Assembly (NCBI GenBank): GCA_963580285.1
Contig: CAUZLF010000761.1
Coordinates: 1,766 to 65,765, forward strand
Length of the DNA: 64,000 nucleotides
Direction of reading: 5' to 3'
DNA from: Lucinisca nassula
Lineage: Eukaryota > Mollusca > Bivalvia > Lucinida > Lucinidae
The notes beneath the pieces are model-generated. The model was not told where the DNA came from and searched no databases. It was given only the letters and a program-made list of their open reading frames with translations. Made by a program: the position numbers and the translations under genes. Shown in pieces: positions 1 through 9,800 of this stretch (position 1 is the stretch's first letter; the number at the start of each line of letters is the position of its first letter).

Positions 1-300
1 GTGATATACTTATTACGATAACACCTGTGCAACATAGTTCATTTTTACCATCTCCAAAATGGCTACTTTTCTGATGAAAATCTGCCATATTTTTCTTATT
101 TATACTGCAAAAATACGTTGTGGGTGCTCATTAGAACTGCCTCATTGAGGCGGTTCTAACGAGTACCCACAACCTATGTCTTGGATCAGAAATAAGAAAA
201 ATAATATATACACCAGTAAACCCCAGTTTTCTCTATGTAAAATGGGGTTTAGTGGGGAGTTCATTTCAAAAACTTGTCATGTGATGTGCTGTCATCCATT
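1..300. repeat. Hairpin-core MITE (family M1), cut by window edge
   Basis: Non-coding interspersed element. Its centre (117-172) is an inverted repeat: GTTGTGGGTGCTCATTAGAA reads back as the complement of the stretch ending in GAGTACCCACAAC. Flanks carry family-specific text (CTCCAAAATGGCTAC on the left, GTAAACCCCAG on the right) that recurs at about 5710-5990, 16225-16400, 23665-23900, 37235-37500, 37670-37965 and 40040-40260. No ORF. A non-autonomous MITE is the simplest reading; the left end may lie outside the window. Confidence 0.75.
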
Positions 301-2107
301 CTTCTAGAACTAGAACTAACTCACACATTCTTTCAACTGTGATATAACCCAAACCATGTTCTACTTAACATTGTTAGAAAGAAGTTACAGTGTATAACAA
401 TATGCGGTAACAACCCTGAAGGAGCAGTCTGATCTGGGTCTACACCATTTGCCCGGGTCTGAAATTAAGCTCGCATTTACGCTAAATGCTAGTGAGAATT
501 TAAAAATGCGAGGCCAAAATATTTGTACAAGAAAATTTTCGTGAATGTCCGATCGTCGGTAAAAAAACAAAAAGATAATACAGAGGACAATAATTACTTG
601 CCATTTCCGCGAATTCCAACGTTCTTAATTATGATTATAAACTTTCCAAAGGTCGGGAGGAATAGCATGTAGGGCCGGTGCACCGGTACACCGAGGTATT
701 TTCTTCCGGAGGTACGTACCACGGTACTTTTTTGCCGTACCGGTACTTTCGGCAAGTGCCAGAGTTTATCGGAAATTTTATATAATTTATTTCAATGTTT
801 GCGTAAGAACAAAAATATGTTTGCGAAATGATTTCACTAGCGTCAGCCGCTAAAAATACCTCGCAGGGACACAAAGTATCTTTTATAATGTGCCGCTAGT
901 CATGCTGAGCACTGTTAAGTTCAAAGAGACCGACACGACCGATAGGGTGCTAATATTATCGGATACTTGAGATGAATAGCGGTAATAACTAATAGAGCAT
1001 GCTCCACATGCTGGCCACTTTGGATTAACATAAATAAATAGGTAATAAATTTCTAACCAAAGCCTAACAGTTTAATCCTGCTAATTGGGGCTCAAAGTAA
1101 TCTTGCGTGAAAACTTTGTAACATATATATGCACTGCTTGTCGGAACACGACTGACAAAGATGACATTGCAAGACAGCATGTGTTTTGATCGGTCTGTGC
1201 AGCGCTGTGTCGAACTGTGAATAAATAATTTTATCAAGAATTGCCCAGAGACAGTTCAAATGGATAACGCAGGGAGATAGCATGTGGCGACTTCTGAAAA
1301 ACCTGACGTCTTTAATCCTGTTAATGTGGTCAATAATTATAAAATATGCTCAATACTTAGCCAACTAAAGCCATTCACGCAATATCAAAAGAACCGCTAT
1401 ATCGGCGGGTTGAACATCAGGCGTGGTCATGTCCTGAACCAGCAGGTATCGATATTAAGTGACACATGAAAAGAATGACTTGCAATCTTGGCTTACTTTA
1501 CGCTCATTATCACATAGCAATTTGGAAAAAAAACATGTGTCTTATTTGTTAATAGGATTAACTAATTTATTGGCATAAGATTAGTGATAGGCCATGGACA
1601 GATTAATAGCAGTCAGTAAAGATCACATCCAGATAAACTGCAAAGACAATATTATTGCCAATGTCACATTTTTCGCGACCGTAAACACCTAGAAAACGCG
1701 GAATGATTCTCTGTTTATTTGTATTAATTCTATGCATACAAGTTAATCATTACTGTTGTTCTTGAAAAATTTCTGCTCTTATTAAAATGTTTGTTGAAAA
1801 AAATCTAGTTGATTTTCATTATAGCTAGTAGATCTTTTTTGAAACAAGCTAAATTTTGCTTGTGGCAAAAATACTTAAGTTCGAACCCTGTTTGCCATTC
1901 TGTCTGCACCTTTTGGACTCCTTGCTGGATCATGAAACAAACCTGTTAAAATTTTAGGAGAATTACAGCATGTCCTCAAGGTGTCCGAATTATGAGGATT
2001 CTTATGGTAATACCATTGATAACTCTTGATATGAAAGTTTTACAAGAATAACTTTTGGATAATTCTCTTTTTTTTTCATTATTGCATACATTGTGTGTGG
2101 GTTCTCA
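301..2107. other. Intergenic or 3'-gene sequence with no recognisable gene
   Basis: AT-rich DNA. The longest ORFs here (61-79 codons) show no domain or codon pattern I recognise. At 413-451 there is a fragment of a palindromic repeat (family P, GCAGTCTGATCTGGG). If the BTB gene at 6727-14289 continues, its BACK and Kelch exons should lie left of 6727 on the minus strand; I looked for a BACK-like exon here and did not find one. Confidence 0.5.
656..765. repeat. CCGGTA-rich palindromic block
   Basis: A short block dominated by overlapping ACCGGT/TACCGGTA palindromes and GGTACGTACC-type words. Related blocks occur at 26905-26985 and 35430-35545. It is non-coding. It may be a degenerate mobile-element end or a simple repeat; function unknown. 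Confidence 0.55.
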
Positions 2108-2420
2108 TACTATTCACCTTAAAAAGTACATTATATATTGTGGGTACTCATTAGAATCTCCTTAAAAAGTACATTGTATAGTGTGGGTACTCATTAGAAT
2201 CTCCTTAAAAAGTACATTGTATAGTGTGGGTACTCATTAGAATCTCCTGAAAAAGAACATTATATATCGTGGGAACTCATTAGAATCTCTTTAAAAAGTA
2301 CATTGTATAGTGTGGGTACTCATTAGAATCTCCTTAAAAAGTACATTGTATGTTGTGGGTACTCATTCAAACTACCTTAAAAAGTACTTTGTATATTGTG
2401 GTTATTCATTAGAATTACAA
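2108..2420. repeat. 43-bp tandem repeat, about 7 copies
   Basis: Unit of the type AAAAAGTACATTGTATAG followed by TGTGGGTACTCATTAGAA. Starts at 2121, 2164 and 2207 give a 43-bp period, and units become more divergent toward 2420. The GTGGGTACTCATTAGAA half is the arm of the M1 MITE hairpin, so the array looks like a tandem expansion of one MITE arm. Confidence 0.85.
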
Positions 2421-2451
2421 TCACAGAAACTATTTGTAATGTACAAAGGAG

Positions 2452-2733
2452 CCTCTCATCCCTGCCCATCGGGGCTTGAAGAAATAGATGGACTGCCTGA
2501 TACTTACACGCAGAGCTGAAACCGGCCACACACAAGTACTGGTAAACTGCTTAGAGGATTTAAGCCTGCCCAGGCAAAGTGGTGTGAACCGAACCGTTCA
2601 TGCTTATAAACCCTGTTGGTTTCAGTGGGCGTTTCTCAATGTAGGGTAAAAGTCCCACAAAATTGGAAGCAACATCTCCAAAATGACCTATACAGTGCTG
2701 ATGGGGATGTTAAACCTCAAATCAAACAAAACA
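2452..2733 (-). repeat. Interspersed repeat family S, full-length copy
   Basis: On the minus strand it begins with a TTTGTTTG tract, then GTTTAAC...CCC, AAAGGTCATTTTGGAGA, CTTCCAATTTTGTGGGACTT, a central GGTTTATAAGCATG block and AAGCGGTTTACCAGTACT, and ends near TTCTTCAAGCCCCGATGGG. Same family, opposite orientation, at 2855-3152. The simple-repeat terminus suggests a retroposon or SINE-like element, but I see no A/B boxes, so the class is open. Confidence 0.75.
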
Positions 2734-2854
2734 AACAAAAGAGTCCCATTAGAACACTATTCATTAAAGCATGGTTTTGTGTTTAACACTATCACATCAT
2801 GGCTACAAAATGCTTATTTTGTTAGACACCTGCATTTACATGTACTCTGTTATA

Positions 2855-3152
2855 GTTTTTGTTTGTTTGTTTGAGGTTTAAGGTCCCCGTCAACACTGTA
2901 AAGGTCATTTTGGAGACGTTGCTTCCAATTTAGTGGGACTTTTACCTGACATTGAGATGAAATGACATCTCAAGCCCTGCCGCCCAATGAATCATACGGT
3001 TTATAAGCATGGACGGGCCGACTAGCACCGCATTGCCTGGGCAGCTTAGATCCTCTAAGCGATTTACCAGTACTCGTGTGCGGGTTGGTTTCAACTCTGC
3101 GTGGAAGCAACATGCAGCCCATCTATGTCTTCAAGCCCCGATAGGCTTTGGC
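2855..3152 (+). repeat. Interspersed repeat family S, full-length copy
   Basis: Plus-strand copy starting in a GTTTGTTTGTTTGAGGTTTA tract and ending near CTTCAAGCCCCGATAGG. With the 2452-2733 copy it forms an inverted pair around a spacer of about 120 bp. Confidence 0.75.
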
Positions 3153-3204
3153 TAAATTCTGTTATAGACAAAACACATTGTATTGACAACTCACCTGTGG
3201 CATG

Positions 3205-3350
3205 GTGTTTTTTTTCCAGGCAACAGAAATGGTCACTTTTCTGGCAAAAATTGTGATATTTTCCTTAAATATGCGGCAAACATAGATTGTGGGCATTCTT
3301 TAGAATGACCAGTATCCACAATATTTTGAGCAAAAATATGAGAAACAAGA
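3205..3350. repeat. Degenerate M1 MITE
   Basis: Contains AATGGTCACTTTTCTGG and CATAGATTGTGGGCATTC followed by a partial complement (CAGTATCCACAATATTTTGAG). The hairpin arms have lost part of their pairing, so this is an old copy of the M1 family. Confidence 0.55.
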
Positions 3351-3540
3351 AATTCAGCAAAACCGAAGGATGCTCCCCGAAGTTGCGCAGAAGTAGGAGA
3401 GTAATGTTAGTGAACGAGTAAAATATGGTGGTCCTATACACCATGAAGTGTGGTATGAAATCTGGAGTTTTTGATATGACTGAAATACTGTTGAAAGGGG
3501 TGTAAATGTAAAAGCATCCATCCACTCTATGTGTTTAAAT

Positions 3541-4010
3541 TAACCAATTGTATACCAGTGGACACTTCCATTGCTATATGTTGGACAAGTCCATTTGCCA
3601 TATAAGGGATGTCAGGCCTATTTTTTCATTTTTATTCGAAGTAAATTCTGTTAGCAAATAGTGTAGGCCCTGATCAGACGCCGCATTTTGCTGATCCCGA
3701 CCTCCACTGTTTGCCAAGGTACTCCTTTCGGGGTTTCCTGCATACAATGGGTTTATCAATGAACTAAGTGCCAGATGTGAAAAAACTAAACATAGTAGCT
3801 GCCTGCTATAAACCCTTTTTGTACCAACTTGTATAAAGCAGGAGTCCATTCAAAAATTAAGGGGTGTCAGGTTGTGTTTTCTTCAAAATTTACTGGGAAA
3901 ATGTCTTAACTTTTTGCAAACAGTGTAGGCCCTGATCTGTGGCGTCTGATCTGGGCCTGCACTGTTTGCCACTAACCCCTTTTGGGGTTTCCAGTACCAA
4001 ATGGGTTAAA
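3541..4010. repeat. Two copies of palindromic MITE family P
   Basis: Two related elements. Each has a core in which TAGGCCCTGATCAGAC faces its complement GTCTGATCTGGGCCTGC, flanked by GTTTGCCA, a TTTGGGGTTTCC block and ATGGGTT. The copy at 3541-3770 is strongly similar to 17965-18195 (shared CCAATTGTATAC, TTGCTATATGTTGGAC). No coding potential. Confidence 0.65.
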
Positions 4011-4104
4011 CCAAAAGTCTAAGAATTTCCTAGTTAGTGATTTTCAACAAATACTGCAAAAATAAGGAGAAATGTAAGGCCCCTTCCCTGCAAGGGCAGT
4101 TTTG

Positions 4105-5190
4105 TGTTCCCTAGTAAGTGATTTTCAATGAAGAATGCCCCAAGGAATACACATGTGAAATATGAAAGCCCTATTACCCATGGTTATGAAACAACAGGAG
4201 ATATTTTTTGGGGAAAAAGGGGAGATAAGTCAGTGAAAATAAGCAATAGAATTATGGTCCTTTGTCAAAATGTAGTTTTTGTGATGGTAAGTATGTGTGT
4301 GAAGTTTCATGAGAGTAGGACAAATATTTTTAAAATTTTGACAGAGTTTAAGTTGTCTGGTTAGGGCCTGACAAACACATACCGAAAAGAAATATAGTTA
4401 TGGCCCTTTGTCAGAATGTAGGTCTTGTGATGGTAAGTATGTGTGTGAAGTTTCATGAGAGTAGGGCAAATACTTTTGAAGTTGTGACTGAGGTTAAGTT
4501 TTTTGGTTAAGGAGTCACAAACACACGGAGAAAAACAATAGAGTTCTGGCCCTTTGTCAGAATGTAGGTCTTGAGATTGTTAGCATGAGTGTGAAGTTTC
4601 ATAGGATTTGAAGTTATGACCGGTTAAAAGTTTTGGTTTTGATTACTATAGGGCACCCAAAATACTGTGTGGGGCCCTAATTAAGAAGGGAAGTAACTCC
4701 CTAAAAAATGTTGGCAGGGTTATGGTTCTTGCATTCTGCAATTTCTCTCATAGCCCCCTATCAGTGTATCAATTTCAGTAAATTACCTTTAAAACTTTTA
4801 GAGATATGGTCCGGACAAGCTTAATATAGCAAAAAACTAAAAAGTGAAATAACTCTATAATTACTTGTTTCTTGCACTCTACACTTCCTCTGATGGCCAT
4901 CTATTAATGTATCAAGTTTCACTTAATTGCCTTCTATACTTTCAGAGATATGCTCCGGAAAAGCTTTTCATTGAAATAGCTAAGAAGGGAAGTAACTCCA
5001 TAAATACTGGTGACAGGGTTATGGTTCTTGTATTCTCCAATATCCCTCATCGCCCTCTATCAGTATATCAAGTTTCACTTCAATACCTTTAATACTTTTA
5101 GAGATAAAGAGTGTGACGTACAGACAGAGGGACAGACAGACAGTCGGACAGACAAAGAGGCGACTATATGCTCTCCCTTCGGAAAGCATA
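4105..5190 (+). mobile_element. Tandem-array element with terminal hairpin (pearl/HINE-like), 5' end unclear
   Basis: First section (about 4130-4620): three units of roughly 150-180 bp with GTGTGAAGTTTCATGAGAGTAGG. Second section (about 4680-5105): three units of roughly 150 bp with AAGAAGGGAAGTAACTCC and TATCAGTGTATCAA. It ends with (ACAG)-rich DNA at 5115-5150 and a hairpin at 5167-5190 (TATGCTCTCCCTTCGG then AAAGCATA) followed by AAAA. This array, then simple repeat, then hairpin, then A-run layout recurs throughout the window. Confidence 0.6.
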
Positions 5191-5259
5191 AAAATGTATA
5201 CCCTTGTGAGCACCACTTTTGTCTACCATCACAATAACAAGTCTGTGCAATGTACATTA

Positions 5260-5575
5260 TATACAGCAAAGTCGCCCTATGAAACCAAAAGGGTTTATAA
5301 GCTTGGACGGTCTGACTTGCACAGCTTTGCCTGGGCATGCTTAGATCCTCTAAGCGGTTTACCAGTACTCATGTGCTGTCGGTTTCAGCTCTGCATGGAA
5401 GCATCATTCAACCCATCTATTTCTTCAAGCCCCGATGGGCTGGGGCCACAGATAAGGATGTTTTGTTTGATTTGAGATTTAACATCCCTATCCACACTGT
5501 AAAGGTCATTTTGGAGACGTATACGTTGCCTCCAATTTTGTGGTACTTTTACCCGACATTGTTAAGGATGAGTAA
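5260..5575 (+). repeat. Family S copy with halves in permuted order
   Basis: The 3' half of family S (GGTTTATAAGC to CCCCGATGGGC) occupies 5268-5450 and is followed, not preceded, by the 5' half (GTTTGATTTGAG to TTACCCGACATTG) at 5463-5570. Either two independent truncated copies abut or the element has been rearranged. Confidence 0.6.
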
Positions 5576-5617
5576 AGGGGATAATTAAGGTATAATTTTC
5601 TTATATCTTATTAGACA

Positions 5618-5684
5618 CATATGCTGTGGGTACTTGCTAGAATCACCTTGTTGAGGTGATTCTAACAAGTACCCACAGCATATG
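5618..5684. repeat. Near-perfect palindrome, isolated M1 hairpin core
   Basis: CATATGCTGTGGGTACTTG on the left is answered by the complement ending in CCCACAGCATATG. The arms are about 30 bp around a TGTTG centre, and the M1 flanks are absent on the left. It would extrude a stable stem. Confidence 0.8.
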
Positions 5685-5709
5685 ATTTAATGGAGAATTA
5701 AGAACAAGA

Positions 5710-5990
5710 ATTCTGCCCATTATGATAACACACCCGTGTGACTTAGTGCATTTTTTCACACCTCCAAAATGGCTACTTTTCCGGTGAAAATCTGTGATAT
5801 TTTTCTTAATTATACTCCAAACATAGGTTGTGGGTGCTTGTTAGAACCACCTCATTGAACCACCTCAACCTATGTCTAGGAGCAAAAATAAGCAAAATAA
5901 TGTATACCCCTGTAAACCCCAGTTTTTGCTATACAAACTGGGGTTAAGAGGGGTGTTCATTTCACGGACTTGTTATCATGATGCCATGGC
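5710..5990. repeat. M1 MITE copy with collapsed hairpin
   Basis: Carries both M1 flanks (CTCCAAAATGGCTACTTTTC; GTAAACCCCAGTTTTTGC), but the right hairpin arm is shortened to TTGAACCACCTCAACC, so only part of the stem can form. Confidence 0.7.
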
Positions 5991-6039
5991 TATGTCTTGA
6001 CTTGAACAGAAGGGTGAAAACTATGTGTTTTTTTTTGGT

Positions 6040-6335
6040 TGTTTGATTTTCGATTTACAGTCCTCGTCAACACTGTATATGTCATTTTGGAGACATTGCT
6101 TCCAATTTTGGGGTACTTTTACCCAACATTGTGATGAAATGACATCTCAAGCCCTGTCGCTCAATGAAACCAATAGATTTATAAGCATGGACGGTCAGAC
6201 TTGCACCGCTTTGCCTGGGCAGGCTTAGACCCTCTAAGCGGTTTACCAGTACTTGTGTGTGGTCAGTTTCAGTTCTGCGTGGAAGCATCATGCAGCCCGT
6301 CTATTTCTTCACGCCCCGATGGGTGGGGGCCGAAA
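6040..6335 (+). repeat. Interspersed repeat family S, nearly full copy
   Basis: From GTTTGATTTTCGATTTACAG through CATTTTGGAGACATTGC, GTTTACCAGTACTTGTG and TTCTTCACGCCCCGATGGG. Same family as 2855-3152. Confidence 0.75.
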
Positions 6336-6726
6336 GCTACATGTATGGTTGATGTAAATGTTGATGGCTTGATGAACGAACAAATGAAAAACCAGGGGCC
6401 AGTCGTTCAAAGCCTCATTAGCTTAACGAGCTGGTTAGTGATATATTGTTAACTGTTCTAGCAAGTATTATATCTAAAATTTAGGCACATGTACATGTAT
6501 TTTTGCTGAAAAAAAAATGTGAGCAGCTTTTGCAGATGCAAAAGCTATGACATTTTTTCAGCAAAAATATTAGCATATTTGCCACATTAGATGATCAAAC
6601 TTTTAACAATATGTTGCGTAACAACGTTAGTTTTGAACAACTGGCTCCTAACTCCTAATCCACACATGTGACCTGTATTATGCTTGAAGCAGGGGCAACA
6701 AAAAACTCCTATGTCAGAGTTCTTAC

Positions 6727-6855
6727 CAACACAGTTGTCTGGTTGAAATTTTTCTCTGAGGAATGAACAGCAAGCACTGACCACTCCTGTCACAGACAGC
6801 ATGTCAGCAGCTGTCAGCAGGTCCTCACAATTCTCCTCTGTAATGTCCACTCTAC
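6727..6855 (-). CDS. BTB gene coding exon 2
   Basis: 129-bp internal exon. It enters in the Gly codon of FIYSG and encodes RVDITEENCEDLLTAADML and FLREKFQPDNCV. It covers the last BTB helices, including the region that in kelch-like proteins leads into the 3-box/BACK. Exact GT-AG boundaries flank it. A MITE (6907-7092) sits only about 50 bp upstream of its acceptor. Confidence 0.85.
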
Positions 6856-9800
6856 CTATGTGAGAAAGGAAGAGGGTTAACAATTCACTGTACCATAAAA
6901 ATCCTAATACAGTAAAACCTGTCTCAGTGGCCACCTCTATTAAGCAAGCAACCTGTCTTAAGCACGCAAGCATTTGGTTCCCTAAAAAGGCAAATGTGTT
7001 AAATTTCACATGTATGAAGCAAGTACCTGTCTTAAGCAAGCACATTTTGGTTATCCCTTAGGTGCTTGCTTAGTACAGGTTTGATTGTAATTCGGACACC
7101 TTGAGGACTTGCTATAATTATCTTAAAATGATAACAGCCTTGTTTCTTGATCCAGCAAGGAGTCCAAAAGGTGCAGATGAAATGGCAAACAGTGTAGGCC
7201 CTGATCAGACTGCTCCTGAAAGGAGCAGTCTGATCTGGGCCTGCACTGTTTGCTTAGGCATATCTGTCCCAATACATAGGATCATTTTGGAATCTTATCT
7301 TTACCTATATGAAAGAAAGTGGGCCAACAATTCACTGAATCTTATCATAGTCACAATATATCTGCTGACATGTATTGTATTGTGAAGTAGGATGAGGGTA
7401 CAATTAACAGTGTAATTTAACCCTTCTCTTGCTGAGTATTCAGTTTAGCCACACCCATTTCTGACTTGATGAAATTTATTCCTACAAATTCATAAACTGA
7501 ATGTCAAACTGTGCAGATCCTGATCAGATGGCTTCTTCAGACAAGAGGGCCATGATGGCCCTGGATCGCTCACCTGATCCATAGTGTAACAAGTGGGCCC
7601 CATGGAGGGCCATTATTGGCCCCAGGGCTTTAATGTGCATAATGTTGAGGGAGGTCTTAAAGGTGAAGCTTCATAACAAACATCAACAAAGGCTGTAAGG
7701 GGGTCTTTCAAGGTATAGGAAATTTGCATTGGTTTCTGCCCACGCTTGGATTTTGATGAAATTATGCACAATAATCGCCTTGGGTATACCCATTATAATA
7801 ACGATGCATTCACTTTTAAATTTTATTTCCGTAGTAAATTTATTACATATTTTATGAAGTCACTATCACAACAGAGAGTACTCTCATATAAACTTGTCTA
7901 CAGTATTCAAAGTTTCATATATCTAATGCTGCTATGTTTTATGAATCAAAGCAATAATTGGTGAGTTAGTTGATACTATGAATTACCTCATGTGTCTAGT
8001 AATGGTGGCTGGGCATTCAGTTTTCTTTGATGGTGTCCCCATATTTCAGCTTCTATTTTTGTATTCATTAAAATTTTATTTGCATTTTTACCATGTTCCA
8101 ATTTTTGTCAAGACACCATTTTAGCATAAAAACTACCAACATATATTAGGAACATGTTGATGAATTTTGATGGAAATTGAGGACCGGTAACATTGTGTTT
8201 TATCAGACTGAATACTGATAGTCCTGATTCAGCAAAATGTGAAATTATATGATTATCATGTTTTGGTCATGCTGTTTAATAATACTTTACTATTGCTTTC
8301 AATTTGGATGGCTATAGTATAGTATGGTTTGTGTAAGTAGTTCATAGCATAATTATAAGTATTATTTCAAAACATCCATTTCGGAAAAGTTGTCCCCTAT
8401 GGAACAAACTATTTTGTCTACAGAACTATACCGCAAAGGTTTTGATGACAAACGTCATCAAATGCACCCATGTAATCATGTGTACAGTCTTCTTTTGGTC
8501 TTTCTTGTCTAATTTGGTAATGGTGCTAAGGTGATGTTTAGATTTACCATTCAAATCAACAACATACCAGTCACTTTAGATGTTGCTTCAGATTTTGCGA
8601 GATTTGTTATCCGACTCGAGATAAATGACTCTCAAGTCAAAGTGTTGTTTGTTTATTTAACCCTAACTGTCCATTTAAAAAGAAAGGTTTACTCTAGGGA
8701 AAATCAATAACACTTGAGATTACTTTTCCTGGACATTAAGTTTTCAGAATTTGTATCTGCATAGGCACTAGCCAATCTATCTTTTTTGTATAGCCCCTAT
8801 GAACGAAATCAAACGGCTTCCTGAAGCTGTATTCCAAAGCCATTTGAATTTGCTTTTAGAATTCACATGGTCGTACATTTGTCAGTGTTCCAAAACTTAT
8901 GTGATCATGATTGTGTTGTCTATATATTTGTATAGGTCTTTCACTTCATTTACTCAGCAGTTGTCGCAGTAATTACAAATCACAATATGTAAGATATCAA
9001 GAAGCACTTAAACTGCTGATAATAATTAATCAATCTGTGAGTAGTTATCCATTACTCATAGGATTTTAAATTATTTTCAGTAAATACATTGTGATGCTTT
9101 TTTCTGTCCAAACACTGCAATGCTCTTTCTTAGCTGAGAGATACATTGCACAGAAATGTACTGGTAATTATTAATGAACAAAAAGCAAGCAAGAACAGTG
9201 CTTAAAAAAACAAAAAAACAGTGATCTTGCATTCAGCAGAAACATTTAAGAAGTGGTTGAAAGTTTTACAACCAAAAAAAAATACTAAAAGCTCGCTTCC
9301 GATAAATTAACCACTATATTGACAAAGTAAATAAAAAAAAAATAAAACACTAAAGAAATGTCAACAATTACAATACCAATGCAGAAAAGAGACATATTTA
9401 TGCATGTGTACTATAAGGAAGGAAACTATTTCTCTCCCTGTCTAATAGCAAATTTTCTCTAGGTCATGGAACAGCTTTGTTTACACCAAGTATTCTGTGC
9501 CTCATACATCAATGATATCTTTTGCAACAGAAACTCAATGTCAGTGACATTTCGATTTTTGGAAATACTAACCAATAATTACTGTAACTTTTTGTTAGGA
9601 TAATAATCCAGTGTTCATAAAGACAGAGTATATCTAAGGCATAATCTGACCATGGATTTACCAACAGAACTATGGAAATGAAAATAATGGATCTCCTTGC
9701 CTTACACCTATTTGAGTAGCATGGCTTATGCAAAGTCATTAAATAAAGTTGCACATGTTCACAATAATTTTGCTGCTAATAAAATAACAATATATGTTGT

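Noticed and set aside
1092..1283. Candidate downstream exon of the BTB gene on the minus strand
   Set aside because: No BACK or Kelch pattern and no acceptor in the needed phase next to the ORF.
5113..5475. 120-codon plus-strand ORF starting in ACAGACAG repeats
   Set aside because: It runs across an array terminus, a simple repeat and a family S fragment; no coding signature.
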